Below the pieces are notes generated by a model. That model was not told the origin of the DNA. It saw nothing but the letters and a program-made list of their open reading frames with translations, and searched no databases. From contig CM056878.1 of NCBI GenBank assembly GCA_029876055.1, positions 682,001 through 746,000 of the forward strand: a stretch of DNA of 64,000 bases, in the 5' to 3' direction. The stretch comes from Madurella fahalii (taxonomy: Eukaryota > Ascomycota > Sordariomycetes > Sordariales). Position numbers and translations under genes: made by a program. This document shows, one piece after another, positions 19,799 to 31,000 of the stretch (its first letter is position 1; each line of letters opens with the position of its first letter).

Positions 19799-22700
19799 TC
19801 AACGACGTAGATTCTTAACCAACTCCCTCGCCGCTGCCCTATCCAAATTTCCCGACGCCGTTCTCAGCAGCGGCTGTTCCACGACATGCCACATAGTAGG
19901 CACCATATCTATCGTCAGCCTAGACCTCGCATAAGCTTTGATATGCTCGAGACGCCCCTCGTCATCTACTCCGCTTTCCGCTCTGGCGCGTTGATGGCTC
20001 TCAACGGAAGCCAAGCTCACCACCGCGACTATCTGAGTCCGCCCCGCAGCAATCTTTGTCAGAACAACCACCTCCCCTACCTCCTCACAACCCAACAGAA
20101 CACGCTCAACTTCGTCTAGCTGGACGATCCTCCCTGTGGTGGCGAGCTTGATGCGGTTCTCTTGCCTGCCGATAAGGGAGATGCTGCCGTCCGGGTTGTA
20201 CTTGGCTAGGTCACGGGTGCGGAACCATCTCGTTGCATGGCCGGTAGCGGGCGCCCAAGGAGGTGGCTGGGGAAGAAATGCGGCTGCGGCTGGACCTGGT
20301 CTCTTGGGACTGTCGTCGAGGTACCCACGAGTGGGCGATCCAATACTTTGGATAACGATCTCTCCCACGCTTCCGATGGGAGCCAGTTCGAGCTGGGGAG
20401 TTTGGGGGTTAACGATCCAGGTTGGGCTGGCCGCGAGGGATGTGCCGATGTTACAAGGCTCAGACTCGGGAGTCAACTTGGCGACAGTGTTGAAGGTGGC
20501 AGTCTCCGTTGTGCCGTAGCTGTTGAAGAAGCGGGTGTTCGCTCCCGGCGCTTCAACCCAGGATTTGAAGGTTTGAGGGTCGATAGGTTCACTGGTGCAG
20601 ATAATTGATCGCAAGGTGGGCACGTCACTTGGTGATATACGGCGGAGGGCAGTGGGGGATAACATCGCCCAGTTGACCCCAGCCGCGTTGATAAACTCGC
20701 AGGTTGACCGAGCTAACTGGCTGCGCGGCTGCGGCTGCGGCGGTATACAAATGCAGCCGCCAGACAAGAACGCGCCAAAGATCTCGTATATGCTAATACC
20801 AGACTCGTAGCCAGCGAAATGGAGCATCTTCATCCCTGGATCCGGCCAGCCAAGTCTTTGAGCGAGTGAACTCAAGGTAGACACGAGGGATTGGTGCTCG
20901 AGTGCGACGCTCTTTGTGCTTCCCGTGCTAGTACCACTGGTAGGGATAATGTAGGCCAACTCATGAGACAATTCAAGGCCATGTGGAAGTGGGACATCAG
21001 TATCTGCTTCCGGCAACCTAGCAATGGACTCGGCGCTGACGGTAAAGACCTGGGGCGCAAGGCCAACTGAGCCGTCATTTGTTGTTGGCGAGGCCAACAG
21101 CACAACCGGACTCTTCTTGGCTGTAGTCAGAGACGAAATGATGGCTTTTCTGACCGACACCGAATCACCAGGGTTGAGCGGTGTGCAAACGCCGCCGGCT
21201 TTGAGGATGGCAAGTACAGCGACTATGGCAAAGAGCGATTTCTCCATGACGAACAGCACTGGGCTCCCAGGAATGACGCCCCTTCTTCGTAACTCGTGAG
21301 CGAGGCGGTTCGAGGTTTGATCTAACTCCCTATAGCTGATCATGCTGGCATCCGCCACTCGCACGGCCGCAGATTCAGGAGATGCTCGGGCTTGAGCGAC
21401 GAAAACCTCGTGTAGAGATCTAGTCTCTCCCGTTGCCAGCGTGTTGTTCCAGGCGAGAACTTCAGCACGGTCATGAGAGTTCAGCAGAGGTAGTTTGTCC
21501 AATTTTGTTTGCGTGGGTGCGTCCATCAGGACATGCAGCGTATGTTTAAACTGATTTAGAACCCTCCGCAGCTGGGTCTCTTCGATCACGGACGGGTCGT
21601 ACCGTGCTTCGACCAGAATTCCGGGTTCCGGGAGATCGAGGATCTTGCACCGCAGCATCAGCGAAACGTATCCTTTTGCCCGCCAGACCATCCGATCCAT
21701 CCGGATGATGGATGACTCCTTCTTATCCTTCGCGGTTGGCAGAGCTGAAGGCAGAATAGGAATAACATTAAGCAGCGTCTGGAACCCAGAAGCAATCCGC
21801 GCTGGCTCACTGACTTTGGCGATATTCCGTAACCCGTACTGCAATGCAGGATGGGCTTGAAGTTGTCGTATTGACGTGGCTCTGTCCCTGACGAACTGTT
21901 CCACCGTCAAGGTGCTGCGTTGCCCGAGATTTATTTGCATGGGGACCTCTGCATGTGCCGGCCCCAAAAAGGTCGTATCCAAGCCACCGCCCCCTTTTGT
22001 GGTAGCAGTTGATGAGCGGCCAGATAGCACAAATCCGTAAGCAATGCTGTCGCTGTCGGCGTAGGTTGCGGCAGTCAACCCCCAAGCTGCCTCGACAAAC
22101 GAGGGGACATGGGTGGCTGGGATCTTGTCGCTGCCAACGCGCTCTTTTAGGGATATTTCCTGGGTGACCATTTGGTCTGGATAAGGCGTGTGTCCCAGCC
22201 GTTTGAGAGGAGGGAAAATGGCTGGGATGCGTTTGCCAAGTCTCGAGGCCCAGAAAGATGTCGCGGTCGCTTCATCGATGCTCGTACAATGCTTCACAAA
22301 ATCTTTGAACGGGGGTCGTTTCTGCGGCGGATCGGGATGGCTGATGTAGCCCAGAATCAAGTCTTCCCGTAGGAGCGTGGTCGTGGACCAGTAATCCATG
22401 ATAGCATGGTGCATCGAGATAACAAAGTTTCTGTCGACAAATGCTGTACGCAAGAGAGCGTCTCCGTAACCCAGCCGGCGCGCCTGGTCTTCGCGAAGGT
22501 ACCGATCCAGGTCCACTCCGGAGAAGCGCTCGGTAATATGCTCCTCATTGGTGACAACCTGTAGACTCCCGAGATCCAGGCAATGGACAATACGGGTGCG
22601 CAAGACCGGGTTCATGGCGACGACTTGTCCAAGAACCTGGCACCAACGGTCAAGGTCGATTTCCGGCCCGAAAGATAAGACGATTTGGAAACGCTCATAC

Positions 22701-22846
22701 CGCGCGTCACTCATCTGGTCAAGCTGCTGGTGGACGCATGCGTAGACATCTTCAATCTGACTGATATGGACATTGCATTCCTTGGCCAGTTCGGATAGGG
22801 TTGCCTCGTCGATGTCGGCTCGGGACATAATGGTCGGTCGCGCCAT
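19799..22846 (-). CDS. NRPS-like protein: condensation-adenylation (C-A), no carrier domain
   Basis: This is one exon of 1015 codons starting MARPTIMSRA. The condensation domain (about residues 25-460) has an intact HHAIMD catalytic motif at 146-151. The adenylation domain (about 485-1005) shows A3 as TSGTSTGSTKS, A5 NSYGTTET, A7 RTRDLAKYNPDGS (TRD rather than TGD), A8 GRQENRIKL, and A10 as SGNLDR (998-1003), where NGKVDR is usual; the A10 lysine is Asn1000. No T, E, TE or R domain follows. NRPS modules normally tether the amino acid to a T domain, so this protein cannot work as a standard module. Divergent from the PKS across a 2.2 kb promoter region, it may use its C domain to take the polyketide from the PKS ACP onto a free amine or alcohol (inference). 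Cytosolic. Confidence 0.85.
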   Translation of the reverse strand: MARPTIMSRADIDEATLSELAKECNVHISQIEDVYACVHQQLDQMSDARYERFQIVLSFGPEIDLDRWCQVLGQVVAMNPVLRTRIVHCLDLGSLQVVTNEEHITERFSGVDLDRYLREDQARRLGYGDALLRTAFVDRNFVISMHHAIMDYWSTTTLLREDLILGYISHPDPPQKRPPFKDFVKHCTSIDEATATSFWASRLGKRIPAIFPPLKRLGHTPYPDQMVTQEISLKERVGSDKIPATHVPSFVEAAWGLTAATYADSDSIAYGFVLSGRSSTATTKGGGGLDTTFLGPAHAEVPMQINLGQRSTLTVEQFVRDRATSIRQLQAHPALQYGLRNIAKVSEPARIASGFQTLLNVIPILPSALPTAKDKKESSIIRMDRMVWRAKGYVSLMLRCKILDLPEPGILVEARYDPSVIEETQLRRVLNQFKHTLHVLMDAPTQTKLDKLPLLNSHDRAEVLAWNNTLATGETRSLHEVFVAQARASPESAAVRVADASMISYRELDQTSNRLAHELRRRGVIPGSPVLFVMEKSLFAIVAVLAILKAGGVCTPLNPGDSVSVRKAIISSLTTAKKSPVVLLASPTTNDGSVGLAPQVFTVSAESIARLPEADTDVPLPHGLELSHELAYIIPTSGTSTGSTKSVALEHQSLVSTLSSLAQRLGWPDPGMKMLHFAGYESGISIYEIFGAFLSGGCICIPPQPQPRSQLARSTCEFINAAGVNWAMLSPTALRRISPSDVPTLRSIICTSEPIDPQTFKSWVEAPGANTRFFNSYGTTETATFNTVAKLTPESEPCNIGTSLAASPTWIVNPQTPQLELAPIGSVGEIVIQSIGSPTRGYLDDSPKRPGPAAAAFLPQPPPWAPATGHATRWFRTRDLAKYNPDGSISLIGRQENRIKLATTGRIVQLDEVERVLLGCEEVGEVVVLTKIAAGRTQIVAVVSLASVESHQRARAESGVDDEGRLEHIKAYARSRLTIDMVPTMWHVVEQPLLRTASGNLDRAAARELVKNLRR

Positions 22847-25017
22847 TCTTCAAAGTTTAGGGAAGACCAGCCAACCAGCTCTTCTTCCCTCCGCCTTCTT
22901 AATCCCAAGGCAACCTACGCTGGTCTGTGTGAATAAAATGATTGCTACTAACTCATCGAGCGATCGTAAGTAGTAAGGTACTTAGTTGTGTCGTACGGTA
23001 TGGTGGCGCTCAGGACCACGGCCTCGGCTTCGGATTCTCGGTTTCGCATTGACTCGAAAGGTATTATTTCGCTGCTCAGCCACGCATCGTACATTCTTGG
23101 CCAACAAGCCGTGGTATCTACCCGGCGGGGTGGTATGGAGGGGTAGCAATGTCACGAACCACGTTCCGCTTCTGACGCACGTAACGTCCTCTGCAGTTTT
23201 GTGCGCTTCGCGGGGGATCAAGCGTGAATATTGTATGACAAGTTACTTTACTACGAGTTCTAACCGGGAATGTGCTCGAGTTTCCTCGAGTTTCGATGTA
23301 CCTGGTTCAGCATAGTATCCCAAGCGTTATCCCCCCCTACCCGCTTAGGATGCCCAACCCAGTCGGACGTTAGAATAGTAAACATGCCTAGACCACGGAG
23401 TAAGCCTGTTGTTAAACTCCGTCTTGGCGGTGGTCAACCTATAGGGAGTATGCCATCACTACCTGTGGTCGGGCAACACGTGCAAATATTGCAGGTCAAT
23501 GTAGCATCCCAAGCTGCAGGATGGGTGGCACGGCAGGGAAGGATATCCTAACGTGCATTCAACGTCAGGCCATTCGTAGCTTCTTGTTGATCAGGGACCA
23601 AGCCCTGTCCACTGCCGAGCCCGGTCCCGAGTTGTGTCGGACCCTGCGCCCCTTGCGTGCTTTAGCCAAGGCTCGGACAGGACTGGGCAAACAGGATGGC
23701 GTAGATACGGGACGCGGAGGAAGAATCAGCCGTACCATTGGGGGCGTGTGGATTGGTCGGTGTGTCTACGTGCGCCTCTACAACGTTGAAGGAAGATGGC
23801 AGTGTTTCACTTAGTTCGCAGTGATACTAGGTACTTACATGCTGGTCCTGCTTAACGATTTCGCACCGCCTCATCTTCCATTAGTCGGGTTTAGCCTAGT
23901 ATATTGAAGCAGCACAGCTGAAAACCGGGCTACGGTTAAACAGGTATTGGGTCCCTGATGTGACCTCACCCATACGCTTGATGCGACCTCCCATGCAGGC
24001 CCTTATCGAGAATCGAATGATCCTACTATACCGCTGTGTTGCTACGGCGAAGCGAGCTTACCACCACAACCTTGGAACCCGAGTGATTGGAACTTGTCCT
24101 ACGGCCCACGCGTCTTCACGTTGCAACTCTTGAACCATCCCAACCATTCCCCCGGACTTCGCCTTGATTTCGAGGCCGCTACCCAGTCGCATTGCCCTCC
24201 AATATTGACTCTTGGCGCAATGTTCTCTACACGAGCGGATGAATTGTTCCACCGTAAAGTTGCACACAATTCCCGGGGGATCATATTCAGATACCTTGGC
24301 TCCAGTAATTTTGCGTCCCACGTTTCCCTACGCCGCACCGCTTGTGCGTATTACGACCGGGCCGTGTGTCTCTCCCGGTACACTACCAAACGACATGTAT
24401 AAACTGCTTCGGCGCAGTACTGCGAAGGCTATAGAGAACACGCTGTTCAGGGCACCCGACTTAGCGTTGCGGAAGAAGTACTGCGTAGTACTGATGGCCT
24501 AACATCATGCAGCTGGGAGGCTCTCTCCCAATGATGGTTCCGTTGCGGTGTACCTACATTGTACTACACGGCCAAGCTATCGGGTGCTTAAAATGGATAT
24601 CTCAGCGGCCCCGGTATCTTGGGACTCGGAGAGTGATAATGCACGATGCAATGTTCAAGCCGGCTATATTACCAACCACCCAATGCCCGCAATACTAGTA
24701 GGAAGGCTGAGGAGGTTGGATGCGTGTTGAGCAGTGCGGACATGGCCCGTAATGATAGCCTCTGTGGGTTTGAGGAAGTGTAAAAACTGCCGAGAGAGGA
24801 ATGGGATACTTATCATTGACCGTTTATGGCTAGACAGACTCCTGCCAGAACAAGTCCTCGCTCGTACCATCATATAAGACACTTGTACAACCCCCAAGGA
24901 TATGGACATTTTGCATGACAGGCTACATGCAAGCTGCCTTGCATCTCGACGTCATCTAACCGTTCTGCTCTGCCACTACTCGCCATTACACCACATCTCA
25001 ACCCGGATCAAGACACT
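22847..25017. promoter_or_regulatory. Divergent promoter region between C-A and PKS genes
   Basis: These 2.2 kb are flanked by two outward-facing biosynthetic genes, the arrangement typical of co-regulated fungal clusters. I see no intact gene. A minus-strand open frame at about 24058-24320 has a weakly coding look but no start and no recognisable domain. No obvious transcription-factor palindrome can be named by eye. Confidence 0.5.
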
Positions 25018-28000
25018 ATGGCTGCCTCAGAGGCCCCCATCGCCATTATCGGCCTGGCCTACCGCGCCCCTGGCGTCGGCAGGAAAGGTCTATGGGACTA
25101 TCTCGTCCAGGCCGAGTCGGCCTGGAGCAAGATGCCCGCCTCCCGCTTCGACCAGCAGGCCTTCTACACGCCTGGACTGGACAAACGTGGCTGCTTCCAG
25201 GCACACGGGGCCCATTTCCTTCCCGACGACATCTACAGCTTTGACGCTGCCTTTTTCAATATGCGTGCCGAGGAGGCCCGCAACTCGGATCCACAGCACC
25301 GCATGATGCTCGAGTGCGCCCTCGAGGCGGCCGAGAACGCCGGGCACAGCCTCCTTGACCTGGCCGGGAAGAACATTGGCGTCTACGTGGCCGTCGGGTC
25401 GCAAGAGTATGCCCATCAAGTAGCCGAGGACCTTCTCAAGACCAGCGCATTCACGGCGACGGGGATTGCGGGCTGCATGTTTGCCAACCGCCTGTCGTAT
25501 TTCTTTGATATACACGGACCCAGCGTGGCCATCGAGGCGGCATGTGCGAGCAGTGCGTACGCAACACACCAGGCCTGTAATGCGCTCCGTAATGGTGAAT
25601 GCGATGCGGCGTTTGTGGGAGCGTCGTCGATCTCTTTCAGCCCCAATCTCTGGATAACTTTGGAGAAGATGGGGTGAGTATTGCTCTCTCTGGAGCTTCG
25701 GTTTTCTAGTCTAACATGAAGGGTAACAGAGCACTCTCGGCAGATGGCAGGAGTTACTCGTACGACCACAAGGCCGCGGGTTTCGGCCGTGGCGAGGGAG
25801 GCGCCTGTCTTCTGATTAAGCGACTAGACGACGCCATCAAGAACGGCGACCCAATCCACGCAGTGATTCGCAGCTCAGCATGCAATCACTGCGGTAGATC
25901 AGAGGGTATTACAATGCCGAGCAGATCAGCGCAGGAGAAGTTACTGCGCAAGGTGCACGTTGCCGCTGGCTTGAACCCTTCAGAGACCCCCGTTGTCGAG
26001 GGCCACGGGACCGCGACTCCGGCTGGGTGAGTGATCAATCGTACTTCTGAGCTTGGAAGCAGAAGCTAACAGGCCGGCGCCAAGTGACCCTATCGAAGCG
26101 GGAGCCTTTGTGTCCGTCCTTGGCAAAGACCGAACAGCGTCAAATCCACTGTATATTGGGTCCATAAAGTCCAACTTTGGGTGAGTCAAGCTTAGAACCT
26201 CGCGCCAGATACACTCACCTTGCTGACCATTGTCTACTCCTGCACAGCCACCTAGAAGGCGCGAGCGGCATGCTTGGGATCATTAAGGCGATCCTGATGG
26301 TCAAGTACGGCACAATCCTGCCTACTGCGGGATTTGAGAAGTTCAACAGCAGGATCGAAGGTCAAGAAAAACTGGTTGTAGCCAAGGAGGCGATTCCGTG
26401 GCCAAAAGGAGAACCCAGGCGCGCTCTTGTGACGAATTTTGGTACGGAGCCTGTTTCTCCCTTATCATCAACGAGCATCTCAGCGGCCCAGAAAATATAC
26501 TGACAAGATCCGTTAACGCAGGTTTCGGTGGGAGCAATGCTGCAGTCCTTCTTGAGCCTGCACCCTCACCGGCGGTAGATGGCTTAAACGGGACGGCGAG
26601 TGTTGTTAGTACTAGTACCGCGCCACATCTCTCTAATGTCAACGGCACCGACAGCACGAACGTTACAAATGGTACGACTGGCACCAATAGCTCCAATGGA
26701 GTTGCTACACCTGATTCATCTGTTGCAAATGGTAGCAATGGGTCCGCTCTCACGCCCGACATGTCCCCCGCAAATGGGACTAACGGTATCGTCACACCGG
26801 AGCCATTTGCCGCCGTTAACGGCACAAATGGAGTGCACCCACCCAACAAATCCCGCCTCTTCGTGCTTTCAGCCAAGGCAGAAAAGAGTCTAGTTGCGTA
26901 CTTGCCCGCTTTCAAGGAATACCTAGACGCTGCCGCTCCTAAATTTGGCTCCGACAAGTTTGCCCAGGACCTCAGCTATACCCTCGGACAGCGGCGCACG
27001 CACCATCCATATCGCATTTCCGTAGTAGCAGACTCTGCGGTTGACCTTAAGGAGAAGCTGACTGCCCCACCAAAGCCAGTCAGGGTAAGAGACCGGATTG
27101 TCGCCTTTGTCTTTACCGGACAAGGCGCCCAGTAAGTTTACACTTGTTCCCTCGGGTGATTCGTACCAAAAGCTGATTGGTTATAAAGATATGCAGAGAT
27201 GGCTTTGCGGCTACACAATTACGAGGCGTTCGCCATGGCCCTTGGCCAGGCAGAGGATCATCTCCGAAACATGGGGGCTAGTTGGTCCCTGACGGAAGAA
27301 CTCGGGAAGCCGGCGTCAAGTTCCCGCATCAACGACGCCGAAATCAGCCAGCCAGCATGCACTGCCGTCCAACTCGCCCTCGTGTCACTCCTCAAGACAT
27401 GGGGAGTCATGCCGGACAGAGTCACAGGCCACTCGAGCGGAGAGATCGCCGCTGCCTTTGCCGCGGGCCTGATCTCGTTCCGTCAAGCCATCGCTACGGC
27501 GTATTTCCGTGGTCAGGCAGCTGCTCAACTTGTGTCTCGGCATCGGCAAAGCGAGAGTCAAAATAAAGGAGCCATGTTGGCCCTCGGCGTCGGGGAAGAC
27601 GAAGCGTCAAAGTTCATTGAGGAGCATGCCACCGACGGTTACGCAACCGTAGGCGCGGTCAACAGCCCACAGAGCGTGACTGTCTCGGGAGACGAGTCGG
27701 CCATTGAGAAAATTCATCAAGTGGCAGAGGCACGGGGCTTATTTGTTCGTCGTCTCAAGGTTGGATTGGCATACCATTCCCGGCACATGGACGAGGCGGC
27801 TACATCTTACCAAGAGGCTATCCAGCCTTTCTACGAGGAAGATTCCGTCTTCACTGGAGGGCCTAAGGAGGCGCCTCGCCCATTATTTGTGTCTTCGGTC
27901 ACGGGGCGCGTTGAAGCCACGGTTGACGCATCCTATTGGGTCAAGAATCTGGTTCGCCCTGTCAAATTCACAGATGCCATCCAGGTCCTTTTGTTGTTAC

Positions 28001-31000
28001 AGCCGGAGAAGACCAACGATAGCACGAAACTGCCGAACCTTGTTGTTGAGATTGGTCCCCATGCCGCTCTCAAGAACCCCATCAAACAGACGGTAGACGC
28101 TCTCCGCCAGCGGACCGATCGGCCTTCTTCTTTGACATCGTTCCTCTATCTCCCTTCTCTGGTTCGCGGCACGGACGACACCGTAGCTTTGCTCAACCTC
28201 GCCGGCGGTCTATTCACGGCCGGTGTGTCATCCCTGCAAATGGGATCCGTCAACAATACCGACAAGCACAATGCCGATGTGTTGACAGATCTCCCGGCGT
28301 ATGCATGGGACAAATCGGCCAGCTACCAGGTCATTTCACGCAACACCCGCGAGTTGTTATTCCCCGGCGAGCCTTATCACCCCCTTCTTGGAAGGAAAAT
28401 GACGTCGACTGGAAGCAATGGCGAGCGCGCTTACAGGCAACTCTTCACGCTCGACGAGATTCCTTGGATCAGAGACCACAACGTCGGGGGTGCCGTCATT
28501 TTCCCCATGACCGGGTACTTGTCATGTGCTATCGAAGCAACCAGAAGGGCGATTGCGCCAAGCACGGTCCCGGCGTTTGTCATTCGCGACTTTCACGTCG
28601 TCCGCAGTCTGCAGATCCAAGAAGAGCAGACTGTCGATATCGCAACCAAGATCAGGCCAACCTCCACTCTGGGCGCGCCGACGGTGGCAACTAACTGGAC
28701 CTTTGAGGTTTCCATTTGGTATGAGGACACGAAGACGTGGGCTACACACGCCTATGGGCGCATCGAACCCGAGACCGCCGAAATGACCCTTGAAAGCCCG
28801 ACGCTCAAAGAATCCCTTCCCATGATCTCAAGTTCCAGTCTAGAAGAATGTGACCCTAATCTAGCTTACTCTGGCTCTGACGCTGGATCAAAAGGCACGC
28901 GTTACGGCCCCGCCTTCCGAAGTACCGTGCGGTATCGCAAGGGGGACGGCGTCACGGTCATTGACCAAAAGCTGCGCGACCTGGGCAAAGAGAAAGACCT
29001 GCTCAGCCGATTTGGATCACCATACACCGCAGACCCACCCACACTTGATGGCTTCCTTCAAGGAGGCGGCGCGTTCGATGTGATCGACTGGAAGAGACAA
29101 GCGCTGATGCCCAACTATGTCAGTCGGCTCCGCGTGTCCAACGCGATCCCATCGACAGATGCCGAGCAACAACGACTGTCCGTCGTGACCAAACTGCTCG
29201 AGTATGACGCAAAGGGAGGGAGGATGCTCATGAGCGTCGCTGCCTTTTCGCAGAACCCCGACGGCTCGCTCACTCCCGTCGCCGAGTGGGAGTCCGTCAC
29301 GTTCCGGTCTCTTGTCGCCGACTCGGACGAAGATTCGGACCCGGCCTCGGCTCTTCCGGAGAACTGGCGCTGGGAAATGATTCCGCGGTTTGAGTTCCTG
29401 CCTCACCAGGATCTGACCAAGCGGTTCCTCGTCGGTGAGCTAACTGCAGAGGAAATTAAACACGCCGAGAATCTTCATGTTGCAGCATGCTATTATATTG
29501 CCAAGGCCTTGAAAGAGACAGCTGGTGACGACCGGTCCAGCCTGCCGAATCATCTATCTCGGTTCGTGACGTGGGCAGGCAGAGCCGTTGCCCGGGAATC
29601 TCCCCCTGACCTGGACATCGATTCAGAGCCAACAGCCCTGATCAACGCCGTACGGACTCGCGATTCTCAAGGCGAGCTGCTCTGCGCCATCGGCGACGTT
29701 TTGACGCCCATTCTGCGGGAGCAAGTTCAGCCCCTCGAAGTGATGCTCAAAGACGGCCTGCTCACGCGCCACTACGAGGCTGACGTGGCCAACGCGCTCT
29801 TCAGCAAGACCTTGGGAGCACTCGTATCCAACCTGGCCGATTTCGAGCCTAACATGCGCATTCTCGAGATTGGCGCTGGAACCGCAGGCACGACGCTCCA
29901 TGTTCTCAACGCATTGTCACAGGACCGCGAAGATGGCGCGTTCCTCGAGTACACATTCACCGACATCTCGTCTGGCTTCTTTGAGAATGCCCGCCACAAG
30001 CTCGCCAAGTGGACATCACGAATTCAATACGAGAAACTGGACATCAGCAAAGATCCGGTGGAACAGGGCTTCACGGCCAAGAACTTTGATCTGATCGTCG
30101 CCGCCAACGTGTTGCACGCCACGCCGAACATGCATGCCACAATGACGCATGTGCGCAGTCTTCTGAAGCCGCGCGGCAAGCTGCTCTTGCTCGAAGCCAA
30201 CAGACACGCGCCCCTGGGGTTGCCGTTTGCGCTGCTGCCCGGTTGGTGGTACGCCGAGGACCAATACCGAGACCAGGAAGAGGGGCCCCTCCTAACTACC
30301 AAGTCCTGGGAGAGGCTTCTCGTGGATACCGGCTTTTCGGGCTTGGACGTCCTGATCGAGGACCGGCCCGGCGAGCCTGAGCAGTTGCTGAGCATCATCT
30401 CGTCGACGCGGGTCGGCAAGCGGACGGACGATACGCAGATTACCGTGTGTGGCCCGTTCATGGATGACGAGGAAGTCGAGTTTGCCCAGCAGGTAGCCGA
30501 CGCCATCTCAGACCGCATTGGTTGCCAGACGGCTATCAAACCATTTGCCGAGGTGGATGCCCAGATAGACGATCCCTACTGCATTTTCATCGACTCTCCG
30601 CGTCAGACCATCCTCAAGGACGTCTCCTCAAGGGACACTTTCGAGGCGCTGCAGAGCCTGCTCGTGCACAACAAGGGCTTGTTGTGGATCATTCCCGAGT
30701 CTGACACTCCAGAGGTCGACATCATAAAGGGCATGATGCGAACCGTCCGTCTCGAGTACGAACCAAAGCATCTGCTCCTGCTTGACAAGGTGCCCTGCGA
30801 CACCGCCCAAGGCGTCAATGCCGCGGTGCAGATTGCCGGGATCTTGAGTGATCCCGAGGTCCCTGGCGGCGAAGACCAGGACTACTACTGGCACGAGGGA
30901 TCCATCCACCAATCCCGCATGCGTCCTCTAAAAGAAGTCAAGGAGCAGTTTGCGGCCGAGCAGGGCATTTCCCTCCGGAGCACCCAGCCTATTTGGGGTG

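Noticed and set aside
24058..24340. Minus-strand frame resembling a condensation or acyl-CoA synthetase fragment
   Set aside because: Only a seven-residue resemblance (TVEQFIR) to the neighbouring C domain. No start, no motif, and the resemblance does not extend.
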